13,623 nucleotides of DNA, taken from positions 1 through 13,623 of the forward strand of contig MERE01000003.1 in NCBI GenBank assembly GCA_001771975.1, written 5' to 3'. Source of the DNA: Betaproteobacteria bacterium RIFCSPLOWO2_02_FULL_68_150. GTDB taxonomy: Bacteria; Pseudomonadota; Gammaproteobacteria; Burkholderiales; SG8-39. Below, piece after piece: positions 6,754 to 13,459 of the stretch. Position 1 is the stretch's first letter; each line of letters opens with the position of its first letter. Below the pieces are notes generated by a model that did not search any database, had not been told where the DNA came from, and saw only the letters and a program-made list of their open reading frames with translations. The position numbers and the translations under genes are program-made.

Positions 6754-7791
6754 GTGCATAAAGGTCCCGCGATCGAACTCGAGGTGAGCTGGCTCGCGGC
6801 CGAGGGCCTGCCGCGTGAGCGCGGGCGGATGCTGGCGCGGCTGCTGCACGCGCTGGCCGGCGCAGCTTCATTGACCGATGCGGCGCGCGCACTCGGCGTC
6901 TCCTACCGCTATGCCTGGGGACTGCTGGGCGACGGCGCGCGCTCGCTGGGCGGGCCGCTGGTCGACATGGGCCGCGGTCGCGGCGCCCGCCTGACTGCGC
7001 TCGGGCGCAAGGTGCTGGAGGCCGACGCGCGCGTCCGCGCCGCCCTGGGTGCGCCGTTCGAACGGCTGCGCGGCGAGCTGGCGGACCTGCTCGCCGAGGC
7101 GCTGCCGCGCAGGCAACCGCGCCTGACGGTGCGCGCCAGCCATGACCTCGCGCTGGGCGAGCTGGCGCAGCTCTGCGCGGCGCAGCTCGATCTCGACATC
7201 GAGATCCGCGGTGCCGACGAAAGCCTTGCCGCGCTGGCGCAGGGGCAATGCGACCTTGCGGGCTTTCACGTCGCCGATGCGCTGCCGCGCGCCGCCGCCG
7301 CTGCCGCCGCGCTCGGCCGCTGGCTCGACCCGCGCAAGCATGCGCTGATCCATTTCGTGACGCGCGAGCAAGGCCTGATCGCGCGCCGCGGCTCGCGCAT
7401 CCGGGGAGTTCACGACCTGGCGCGACCCGGCGTGCGCTTCATCCATCGCCAGAGCGGGTCCGGCGCGCGCGCCGACGAGCAGCCGGGCACGTCGGTCGCC
7501 GCCGCAGTCGCCGAGGGCCGCGCCGACGCCGGTTTCGGCCTGCGCGCCGATGCCACGCGGTTCAAGCTCGCTTTCGCGCCGCTGGCGATCGAGCGCTATT
7601 TCTTCGCCTGCTCGAAGGCCACGTTGCGCGGCGCCGCGCTCAAGATATTGCTCGAGGTCTTCCGCAGCCCGGAGTTCACGGCCCGCATCGCGACGCTTCC
7701 CGGATACGACGCCAGGCATGCCGGCAGGCGCGAGGCACTCGATGCCGCCTTGACCTGGGTCGAGCGGCCGCGCCGGCCGGTGCGGCCTTGA
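6754..7791 (+). CDS. ModE-like winged-helix regulator fused to a PBP-like sensor domain
   Basis: Predicted transcription factor for the divergent tungstate/molybdenum operon. Residues 26-85 form a ModE/LysR-type winged helix (LTDAARALGVSYRYAWGLL, then GGPLVDMGRGRGARLTALG). Residues about 124-325 match the periplasmic-binding-protein-like domain (PBP_like, PF12727 type) often fused to ModE-type DNA-binding domains: RQSGSGAR (232-239), VAAAVAEGRADAGFG (248-262), ERYFFAC (280-286) and LPGYDA (315-320). There is no TOBE domain, so it is not classical ModE. The start is a GTG preceded only by a weak AGG. The segment 239-247 looks shortened compared with relatives from memory, which normally carry a longer stretch ending in a THxAVA-like motif. 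The ligand is likely molybdate, tungstate or a cofactor-related molecule; this is inferred from the gene's position. Confidence 0.83.
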   Translation: MHKGPAIELEVSWLAAEGLPRERGRMLARLLHALAGAASLTDAARALGVSYRYAWGLLGDGARSLGGPLVDMGRGRGARLTALGRKVLEADARVRAALGAPFERLRGELADLLAEALPRRQPRLTVRASHDLALGELAQLCAAQLDLDIEIRGADESLAALAQGQCDLAGFHVADALPRAAAAAAALGRWLDPRKHALIHFVTREQGLIARRGSRIRGVHDLARPGVRFIHRQSGSGARADEQPGTSVAAAVAEGRADAGFGLRADATRFKLAFAPLAIERYFFACSKATLRGAALKILLEVFRSPEFTARIATLPGYDARHAGRREALDAALTWVERPRRPVRP

Positions 7792-7820
7792 CACGGCACC
7801 GCCAGCTGGCGCAATCTATC
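7788..7820 (+). promoter_or_regulatory. Candidate chr promoter: perfect TTGACA with palindrome GCCAGCTGGC in the spacer
   Basis: A perfect TTGACA (7788-7793) overlaps the stop codon of the regulator gene. The 10-bp perfect palindrome GCCAGCTGGC (7801-7810) follows, then AT-richer CAATCTATC at the -10 position, which matches TATAAT poorly. The palindrome is placed where a repressor could bind. No mapped start supports this, and a TTGACA can occur by chance. Confidence 0.4.
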
Positions 7821-7850
7821 CGTGCGGGGATCGCGGACTCCCCGGTTCAA

Positions 7851-7863
7851 GACGCGCCGCGTC
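7851..7863 (+). promoter_or_regulatory. Perfect inverted repeat GACGCG-C-CGCGTC in the chrB leader
   Basis: Two 6-bp complementary arms are separated by a single base, 37 bp before the chrB start. It would fold as a short GC hairpin in the leader RNA (in practice four pairs with a five-base loop) or serve as a protein-binding palindrome. There is no U-tract, so it is not a terminator. GGGGA/TCCCC arms occur just upstream (about 7827-7844). Confidence 0.35.
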
Positions 7864-7887
7864 CAAGTTCTGCGGACCTTCTCGGAT

Positions 7888-7894
7888 AAAGGAG
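7888..7894 (+). promoter_or_regulatory. Shine-Dalgarno of the chrB-like gene
   Basis: AAAGGAG lies 6 bases before the ATG at 7901. It is a strong match that fixes the start. Confidence 0.75.
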
Positions 7895-7900
7895 AAAGCC

Positions 7901-8695
7901 ATGGACGCGAGCATCACCGCCGCAACACTGCGGCAAACCCTCGAAAGCGACAACCCTCCCCTCGTCATCGACGTGCGCCAGCGCGAGCGTTATCGCGAAG
8001 CGCACGACCTCGTCCGGGGTGCATTGCGGCGCGACCCCTTGCGCGTCGCCGACTGGGCGAAAACCCTGCCCGCGGCGGCGGACGTGGTCCTCTACTGCGT
8101 GCACGGCCACGAAGTCAGCCAGGAAACTGCGGCAGCGCTGCAGGCCGCCGGGATCAACGCGCGCTTCCTGGAAGGCGGCATCGAGCACTGGCGCGAATCG
8201 GGCGGCGCACTGGCCCCCAAGCCCGCGGGATCTGCAACACGCTGGGTCACGCGCGAGCGGCCGAAGATCGACCGCATCGCCTGCCCCTGGCTGATCCGGC
8301 GCTTCATCGATCCGCAGGCCGAGTTCCTCTACGTGCCGAGCGCGGAGGTGCGCCGCGTGGCCGCCGAGCGCGAAGCGGTGCCTTACGACATTGCGGAGGT
8401 CGAGTTTTCGCACGAGGGCGACCTCTGCAGCTTCGATGCATTCCTCACCGCGTACCGGCTGCGCGATCCGGCGCTCGACGAACTGGCGCTGATCGTGCGC
8501 GGCGCGGATACCAACCGGCTCGAGCTCGCGCCGCAGGCGGCCGGCCTCGCCGCGATCTCGCTCGGCCTGTCGCGCAGCTTCCCGGACGATCACGCGATGC
8601 TCGCCCACGGCATGGTGATGTACGACGCGCTCTACCGCTGGTGCAGGGAGGGCAAGGACGAGGTGCACACCTGGAATCCCGAGGCGTACCGTTGA
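7901..8695 (+). CDS. chrB: Rhodanese-ChrB fusion, chromate resistance protein
   Basis: A 264-aa cytoplasmic two-domain protein. Residues 1-105 form a rhodanese domain (LVIDVRQRERY at 21-31, active-site loop CVHGHEVS with Cys66, EGGIEHW at 91-97). Residues about 115-260 match the ChrB C-terminal domain (TRERPKIDRIACPWLIRRFI at 117-136, EFSHEGDLCSFDAF at 168-181, GADTNRLELAPQAAGL at 201-216). In classical ChrB this C-terminal domain is attached to a regulatory N-terminus and helps in chromate resistance or sensing. Here the regulatory part is replaced by a sulfurtransferase-like domain, an arrangement known in proteobacterial chromate operons. Its stop overlaps the chrA TTG start. The reaction is unknown; redox or sulfur chemistry on Cys66 is inferred. 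The gene symbol refers to the C-terminal domain. Confidence 0.88.
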   Translation: MDASITAATLRQTLESDNPPLVIDVRQRERYREAHDLVRGALRRDPLRVADWAKTLPAAADVVLYCVHGHEVSQETAAALQAAGINARFLEGGIEHWRESGGALAPKPAGSATRWVTRERPKIDRIACPWLIRRFIDPQAEFLYVPSAEVRRVAAEREAVPYDIAEVEFSHEGDLCSFDAFLTAYRLRDPALDELALIVRGADTNRLELAPQAAGLAAISLGLSRSFPDDHAMLAHGMVMYDALYRWCREGKDEVHTWNPEAYR

Positions 8696-10044
8696 TCGGC
8701 GACGGCTCCGGCCGCGCCGCTGCGCCGCCCGCTGCGGTCACCTTCGGCGAAGCTTTTCGCTTCTGGCTCAAGCTCGGTTTCATCAGCTTCGGCGGACCGA
8801 CGGGCCAGATCGCGATGATGCACGCCGAACTGGTCGAGCGCCGGCGCTGGATTTCGGAGAACCGCTTCCTGCACGCGCTCAACTACTGCATGGTTCTTCC
8901 CGGGCCGGAAGCGACGCAGCTCGCCACCTACATCGGCTGGATGATGCACCGCACGTGGGGCGGCATCGTCGCCGGCACGCTGTTCGTGCTGCCGTCGGTG
9001 TTCATCCTGATCGCGCTGTCGTGGATCTACCTCGCCTACGGGAGCGTGCCGCTGGTGGCCGGGATCTTTTACGGCATCAAACCGGCGGTGGTGGCGATCG
9101 TGCTCGTGGCCGCGTGGCGCATCGGCTCGCGCGCGCTGAAGCATCCGGCGCTGTGGGCGATCGCCGCGGCCGCCTTCGTCGCGATCTTCGCGCTCAGCGT
9201 GCCCTTCCCCGCCATCGTCATCGCCGCCGGCTGCATCGGCTATCTGGGCGGGCGTTTTGCGCCCCACGTGTTTGCTGCAAGCGGCGGCCACGGCACGGCG
9301 GCATCCGGCTATGGCGCTGCGCTGATCGATGACGGCACACCGACGCCGCAGCACGCGCGCTTCACCTGGCCTCGGCTGTGGCTGCACCTCGCGGCTGGTC
9401 TTGCGATCTGGGCGCTGGCGATGGGCGCTCTGGTATCGGCGTTGGGTTGGCAGGCCACTCTCACGCAGATGGGCTGGTTCTTCACCAAGGCGGCCCTGCT
9501 CACCTTCGGCGGCGCCTACGCCGTGCTGCCCTATGTCTACCAGGGCGCGGTCGAGCACTACCAGTGGCTTACGGGCCCGCAAATGATCGACGGGCTGGCG
9601 CTTGGCGAGACCACGCCCGGGCCGCTGATCATGGTGGTCGCCTTCGTGGGATTCGTGGGTGCCTGGACGCAGGGGCTCTTCGGCGGCGACGCCCTGCTCC
9701 GGGCCGGCGCGGCCGGTGCGCTGGTGGCGACCTTTTTCACCTTTCTGCCCTCGTTCGTCTTCATTTTCGTCGGCGCGCCCTTCATCGAAACCACGCACGG
9801 CAATCTGCGCTTCAGCGCCCCGCTCACCGGCATCACCGCCGCGGTGGTCGGCGTCGTGATGAATCTGGCGTTGTTCTTCGCCTACCACGTGTTGTGGCCG
9901 CAGGGGTTCGACGGGCGCTTCGAGTGGCTATCCGCGCTCGTCGGAACCGCGGCCTTCGTCGCGCTGTTTCGCTACAAGGCCGGCATCATGCCCGTCATCG
10001 GCGCTTGCGCGCTCGCCGGGCTCGCCGTTACGCTCGCGCGCTGA
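8692..10044 (+). CDS. chrA: Chromate transporter ChrA (TTG start)
   Basis: Inner-membrane chromate efflux protein, 450 aa, with the two homologous CHR halves of long-chain ChrA. The N-terminal half has LGFISFGGPTGQIAMMH (28-44) and MVLPGPEATQLATYIGW (67-83). The C-terminal half has LLTFGGAYAVLPYVYQ (about 267-282) and TTPGPLIMVVAFVGFVGA (about 305-322). The two halves are joined by a polar His/Gly-rich linker (about 200-228). No ATG or GTG exists in frame before the first conserved motif. The TTG at 8692 overlaps the chrB stop (TTGA) and has GAGG 7 bases upstream, so it is the best start. An ATG-only call would begin at the MMHAEL segment and remove the first motif. Substrate assignment rests on family and on the chrB neighbour. 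Confidence 0.92.
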   Translation: MIGDGSGRAAAPPAAVTFGEAFRFWLKLGFISFGGPTGQIAMMHAELVERRRWISENRFLHALNYCMVLPGPEATQLATYIGWMMHRTWGGIVAGTLFVLPSVFILIALSWIYLAYGSVPLVAGIFYGIKPAVVAIVLVAAWRIGSRALKHPALWAIAAAAFVAIFALSVPFPAIVIAAGCIGYLGGRFAPHVFAASGGHGTAASGYGAALIDDGTPTPQHARFTWPRLWLHLAAGLAIWALAMGALVSALGWQATLTQMGWFFTKAALLTFGGAYAVLPYVYQGAVEHYQWLTGPQMIDGLALGETTPGPLIMVVAFVGFVGAWTQGLFGGDALLRAGAAGALVATFFTFLPSFVFIFVGAPFIETTHGNLRFSAPLTGITAAVVGVVMNLALFFAYHVLWPQGFDGRFEWLSALVGTAAFVALFRYKAGIMPVIGACALAGLAVTLAR

Positions 10045-10064
10045 CCGGAACCGGAGGCAAACCC

Positions 10065-10352
10065 ATGGCCGCCTATGTGATCGCCGAAGTGAACGTCACC
10101 GAGCCGAAGTCCTACGAGGAGTATCGCAAGCTCGTCCCCGCCACCCTCGAGAAGCATGGCGGCCGCTTCCTGGTGCGAGGCGGCGCCGTGGAGACCAAGG
10201 AAGGCGGCTGGGCGCCCGCGCGCATCGTGGTGCTCGAATTTTCCTCGATGGCGCAGGCGCGCAACTGGTATCACTCGCCCGAATATCAGCAGGCGCTCGC
10301 CATCCGGCTGAAGACCGCGGATTCGAAGGTGATTTTCGTAGAGGGTGCGTAG
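10065..10352 (+). CDS. DUF1330 family protein
   Basis: A 95-aa cytoplasmic protein of the DUF1330 family, a dimeric alpha-beta-barrel (ferredoxin-like) fold of uncertain function. The order of elements is clear: the first strand AAYVIAEVNV, a helix with YEEYRKLVPATLEKHGGRFL, the strand ARIVVLEF, the typical MAQARNWYHSPEYQQAL helix, and the final strand SKVIFVEG. Length is normal for the family. GGAGG lies 8-9 bases before the ATG. It follows chrA by 20 bp and precedes the MFS transporter without any gap, so all are probably one transcript. Its role with chromate or metal transport is unknown. Confidence 0.92.
   Translation: MAAYVIAEVNVTEPKSYEEYRKLVPATLEKHGGRFLVRGGAVETKEGGWAPARIVVLEFSSMAQARNWYHSPEYQQALAIRLKTADSKVIFVEGA
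10340..10345 (+). promoter_or_regulatory. Shine-Dalgarno placed for a CTG start of the MFS gene
   Basis: AGAGGG lies inside the last codons of the DUF1330 gene, 7 bases before the CTG at 10353. This spacing supports internal initiation at the CTG rather than further downstream. Confidence 0.5.
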
Positions 10353-11555
10353 CTGAGCCCTGCACCCGCGGCTGCCGGCTACGTTTACGTCGCCCGCGCG
10401 ATCAGGGATTTCGGCGACGGCTTCATCGCGATCCTGCTCCCGGTCTACCTCACTGCGCTCGGGCTGTCCGCCTTCGACGTCGGCGTGGTGGCGACGCTGG
10501 CGCTGCTGGGATCGGCGCTTCTCACCCTTGCGATCGGGTTCCTGGGCGGGCGTCACGATCACCGCAGGCTGCTGCTCGCCGCCTCAGCGCTCATGGCCGG
10601 CACGGGACTCGCCTACGCCGCGGCGAGCGACTACGCGATTCTGCTGCTGGTCGCCTTCGTCGGCACCATCAACCCCTCCGGCGGCAGCACCAGCGTCTTC
10701 GTGCCTCTCGAGCACACCGTGCTTTCGGGCGCCGTGGCAGCGGTCGAGCGTACCCGTGCCTTCGCGCGATACAGCCTGATCGGCGCCCTGGCCGGCGCAT
10801 TGGGTGCGCTCGCAGCGGCCACCCCGGATTGGATTGCCCCGGCAGGCGTCTCCAGGCTGGATGCCATCAGGATCATGTTTGCAGCCTATGCGATGCTCGG
10901 GATACTTGGAGGCCTTGCGTACTGGTGCATCCCCGTCCCGCCACGCCAGCCGCAGGCACGGCGCCGCCCGTCACTGGGGCCCTCTCGCGGCATCGTCTAC
11001 CGGCTGGCAGCCCTTTTCAGCATCGATTCCTTCGCCGGCGGATTCGTCGTCCAGTCACTGCTCGCGCTCTGGTTGTTCGAGCGCTTCGAGCTGTCGCTGA
11101 CCGCAGCGAGCGTGTTCTTCTTCTGGACCGGCGTGCTGTCGGCCTTCTCGTTCCCGGTGGCCGCCTGGATCGGAGCCCGGATCGGGCTCGTGAATACGAT
11201 GGTGTTCACGCACATCCCTTCCAGCCTGTGCCTGATCGGCGCCGCGTTCGCACCGTCGATCGAATGGGCACTGGGCCTGCTGCTGGTGCGAGCCGCACTG
11301 TCGCAGATGGACGTGCCGACCCGGTCCTCTTACGTAATGGCTGTGGTCACCGAGGATGAGCGGCCAGCGGCCGCGAGCATCACCGCCGTTCCCCGCAGCC
11401 TCGCCGCGGCGGCCAGCCCGGTGCTCGCCGGTGCCCTTTTCGCTTCCGGCTACCAGATCTGGCCGCTGCTGTTCTGCGGCGGCCTGAAAATTCTCTACGA
11501 CTTGATGCTGCTTGCGGCGTTTCGCAATATCCGGCCGCCGGAAGAGCAGAGCTAA
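10353..11555 (+). CDS. Major facilitator superfamily transporter with CTG start
   Basis: A 12-helix inner-membrane transporter of unknown substrate, 400 aa when read from the CTG. The first helix is clearly encoded from the start (RAIRDFGDGFIAILLPVYLTALGLS), and the loop between helices 2 and 3 has the basic GGRHDHRRLLL that takes the place of the usual MFS motif A. The second half contains FAGGFVVQSLLALWLFERF and an SQMDVPTRSSYVMAVV segment. No ATG, GTG or TTG occurs between the DUF1330 stop (TAG, same frame) and the GTG at 10485, which lies after helix 1. The CTG immediately after the TAG, with AGAGGG 7 bases upstream, is therefore chosen. Read-through of the TAG, giving a DUF1330-MFS fusion, is the alternative. 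The 3' end overlaps sodC by 4 bases on the other strand. Confidence 0.8.
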   Translation: MSPAPAAAGYVYVARAIRDFGDGFIAILLPVYLTALGLSAFDVGVVATLALLGSALLTLAIGFLGGRHDHRRLLLAASALMAGTGLAYAAASDYAILLLVAFVGTINPSGGSTSVFVPLEHTVLSGAVAAVERTRAFARYSLIGALAGALGALAAATPDWIAPAGVSRLDAIRIMFAAYAMLGILGGLAYWCIPVPPRQPQARRRPSLGPSRGIVYRLAALFSIDSFAGGFVVQSLLALWLFERFELSLTAASVFFFWTGVLSAFSFPVAAWIGARIGLVNTMVFTHIPSSLCLIGAAFAPSIEWALGLLLVRAALSQMDVPTRSSYVMAVVTEDERPAAASITAVPRSLAAAASPVLAGALFASGYQIWPLLFCGGLKILYDLMLLAAFRNIRPPEEQS

Positions 11556-12088
11556 GACTGGCTTCGCTGGATCACCGCGCAGGCCATGCGCGCACCGGCA
11601 TTGCCCACGGGCTGCGACCGGTAGTCGTCGGGTTGCACGTGAACGATCAGGCCGCGGCCGACGATGCTCGCCGCGCCCGGCGCCACGCTGACAACGTCGA
11701 GCTCGAACGTGGCCTCCGCCCGCCCGTTCGCGTCGGCCTTCAGATTGGGCATGTCGCCCGCGTGCCGCTCCATCGTGGCGTGATGGCCGTGCGGCTTGCC
11801 AAACGGATTGAAATGGCCCTTGGCGCTCAGTCCGTCACCCGAGCTGCAGTCGCCGGCCTCGTGCACGTGAAAACCGTGCTCCTGGCCCGGCTTGAGCCCG
11901 GTGAGCACCGCGTGCACTCGCACCTTGCTCCCCACCTGCACGAACGCCACGCTGCCGGAGGTCTGATTGCCCTTCGTCGGCTGCAGGCTCGCCATCGCCC
12001 GCGGCGCATCCGGCGGGATGCTCTGGCAGCCGGCGAGAGCGAGGGCCGCGGCGGCGAAGGCGATCCTGCCCGGCGCAGCCCTGCTCAT
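11552..12088 (-). CDS. sodC: Cu/Zn superoxide dismutase, lipoprotein form
   Basis: Converts superoxide to oxygen and peroxide in the periplasm. The 178-aa precursor has a lipobox LAGC (18-21), so it is likely anchored by a lipid on Cys21. All metal ligands are visible: Cu ligands His74, His76 (FHVHE) and His150 (GLIVHVQPDD); bridging His92 (GHFNP); Zn ligands His100, His109 and Asp112 (ERHAGD). Cys81 and Cys170 can form the conserved disulfide, and Arg167 is the expected active-site guide residue. MACAVI replaces the more usual MACGVI. The ATG overlaps the stop of the small upstream gene (ATGA), so translation is coupled to the formate dehydrogenase cluster. Probable role: protection of the periplasm near a respiratory enzyme. 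Confidence 0.96.
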   Translation of the reverse strand: MSRAAPGRIAFAAAALALAGCQSIPPDAPRAMASLQPTKGNQTSGSVAFVQVGSKVRVHAVLTGLKPGQEHGFHVHEAGDCSSGDGLSAKGHFNPFGKPHGHHATMERHAGDMPNLKADANGRAEATFELDVVSVAPGAASIVGRGLIVHVQPDDYRSQPVGNAGARMACAVIQRSQS

Positions 12089-12345
12089 TTCTTGCCGGAC
12101 TTGCTCGCCGCAGAGGGCTTGGGATCGGCGATGCCCTTGTTCTTCCTGTAGTTCGCCACCGCCTTGTCGTGGGCCTTCGAGTTCAACTCGCTCTCCTTGG
12201 CCTTGGCAGCGGCCGCCTTTTCCGCCGCAGCGGACTTTTCGGCGTCGCTCTTGGCCGGCGCCGCCGGCAGCTTGGCGTGCGATGCCGCGACAACTCCGAT
12301 CAGCAGCCCCGCCGCGAGAGCGGCGGCAATTCCCGTTTTCTTCAT
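12085..12345 (-). CDS. Small Ala/Lys-rich exported protein
   Basis: An 86-aa precursor with a clear signal peptide (MKKTGIAAALAAGLLIGVVAASHA, cleavage after SHA at about residue 24). It leaves a mature protein of about 62 residues, highly charged, with runs of Ala and Lys (SDAEKSAAAEKAAAAKAKES) that would form a helix or coiled coil, followed by KAVANYRKNKG and a basic tail. No catalytic motif or cysteine. Similar small periplasmic proteins occur near metabolic genes in betaproteobacteria, but no function is known to me. It lies 17 bp after the formate dehydrogenase gamma gene and overlaps sodC by 4 bases. The ribosome-binding site is only a G-rich GGGGGAG very close to the ATG. Confidence 0.75.
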   Translation of the reverse strand: MKKTGIAAALAAGLLIGVVAASHAKLPAAPAKSDAEKSAAAEKAAAAKAKESELNSKAHDKAVANYRKNKGIADPKPSAASKSGKK

Positions 12346-12362
12346 GGTCTCCCCCACCCCCC

Positions 12363-13433
12363 TCAATGCTGGATCTGCGGCGCAGCGCCGGACTCGGCGG
12401 CGACCTTGCCCGACTTGACCTCGTTGTACCAGAGCTCGTGGTGCTCCTTGGCCCACGACTCGTCGGTGACCCCGTCGCGCATGTTGCCGTAGGAGCCCTC
12501 GATGCCGATCGTGCCCACGTAGATATGGCCGAGCGCCATGGCGATCATCGGCACCGCGGCGACGACGTGGATGATGTTCATCTGCTGCATCGTGGTGCGC
12601 AACTGCTCGAAATTCGGAAACAGCATCACGAATCCGGTCACCGCCGAGATGAGGCAGAGGACCACCACGCCGGCCCAGAAGTAGACCTTCTCGCCGGCAT
12701 TGAAGCGGCCCGACGGCAGATGGATGCCGACCAGGATCTTCCAGCCGTTCGCGAGCCACGTGCCATCGCCCTTCGCTGGCAGGTTGTCCCTGGCGTAGAT
12801 GACGATCATGCACAGCAGGCTGATGAAGAACAACGGGCCGACGAAATTATGCAGGTACTTGGACAGTGTGGTGAGCCACGCGAACAGCGTGTAGCCGATG
12901 ATCGGCAGCAGCACGTGCTTGCCGAACAGGATGACCAGGCCGGTGGCCGCCATCAGGCAGAAACTGATCGCGGTGGACCAGTGCGCCCAACGCTCCACGG
13001 CGCTGAAGCGTTGCAGCAGGCGGCCCGTGGGTTTCTCCTTGAGGCGGACCGGGCCGAGGCCGAAGTAAATTGCCGCGAGGACGACCAGGACGATCACCAC
13101 CAGCCAGCCGCCGTAAACCGTCACCGGGCCGTTGCGGAATTTGCGCCACGCCTCCCCGGCAGTCGAGGTGGCATCCTGGCCGGGAAAGCGCGCCTGCGGC
13201 TGGATCAGGACGCCCGCTTCGCGCCCCGGGATGCTGGTGTAGTTGGGTTTGCCCGAATGCACGTCGCGCCAGACGGGCGCATTGTTGCCCGGCTGGTCGA
13301 TGCGGCGCTGCTGCTGTTCCGTGGCCGACGATTGCACTGCCGGAGCGGGTTGCGCCTGTGCCGCCGCGAATCCGGGTAATGCGACGGCGAGCGCGATCGC
13401 CAGAAGGCCGGCGACGCGGGAGCGAATGGACAT
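12363..13433 (-). CDS. Formate dehydrogenase gamma subunit, cytochrome b type
   Basis: Membrane subunit that takes electrons from the periplasmic formate dehydrogenase catalytic core and passes them to quinone through heme b. The 356-aa protein starts with a signal peptide (residues 1-26), followed by a periplasmic N-terminal extension of about 80 residues (INxxW-like PVWRDVHSG at 53-61) that is longer than in E. coli FdoI/FdnI. A membrane segment at 104-125 follows. The core starts at the family motif RFSAVERWAHW (142-152). Candidate heme ligands are His151, His195 (KYLHNF), His289 and His303 (LGHIYVG). The start is fixed by AAGGAGA 5 bases upstream of the ATG. Alpha and beta subunits are expected upstream, outside the window. 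The enzyme needs bis-MGD with Mo or W. Confidence 0.92.
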   Translation of the reverse strand: MSIRSRVAGLLAIALAVALPGFAAAQAQPAPAVQSSATEQQQRRIDQPGNNAPVWRDVHSGKPNYTSIPGREAGVLIQPQARFPGQDATSTAGEAWRKFRNGPVTVYGGWLVVIVLVVLAAIYFGLGPVRLKEKPTGRLLQRFSAVERWAHWSTAISFCLMAATGLVILFGKHVLLPIIGYTLFAWLTTLSKYLHNFVGPLFFISLLCMIVIYARDNLPAKGDGTWLANGWKILVGIHLPSGRFNAGEKVYFWAGVVVLCLISAVTGFVMLFPNFEQLRTTMQQMNIIHVVAAVPMIAMALGHIYVGTIGIEGSYGNMRDGVTDESWAKEHHELWYNEVKSGKVAAESGAAPQIQH

Positions 13434-13459
13434 GCGATTCTCCTTGTCGGACCCGTTGC

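Noticed and set aside
6754..7791. Calling the regulator classical ModE or TunR
   Set aside because: There is no TOBE/Mop domain as in ModE, and no recombinase-like DNA-binding domain as described for TunR. It has a PBP-like sensor instead.
7827..7863. tRNA-like GGTTCAA with neighbouring GC hairpins
   Set aside because: No acceptor stem, anticodon arm or D-arm could be assembled around it.
7822..8691. Upstream extension of the chrA reading frame across the chrB gene
   Set aside because: The Arg/Ala-rich translation is an out-of-frame reading of chrB. chrA similarity begins only after the TTG at 8692.
8632..9888. Minus-strand open frame of 418 codons opposite chrA
   Set aside because: Antisense composition; chrA on the plus strand has both CHR motifs.
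12346..12362. G-rich run on the minus strand as a possible G-quadruplex
   Set aside because: Only two G runs are present, too few for an intramolecular quadruplex. It more likely serves as a crude ribosome-binding region.
11967..13379. Plus-strand open frame of 470 codons opposite the sodC and formate dehydrogenase genes
   Set aside because: Shadow of three identified minus-strand genes. It is rich in Asp, His, Arg and Gln and has no domain.
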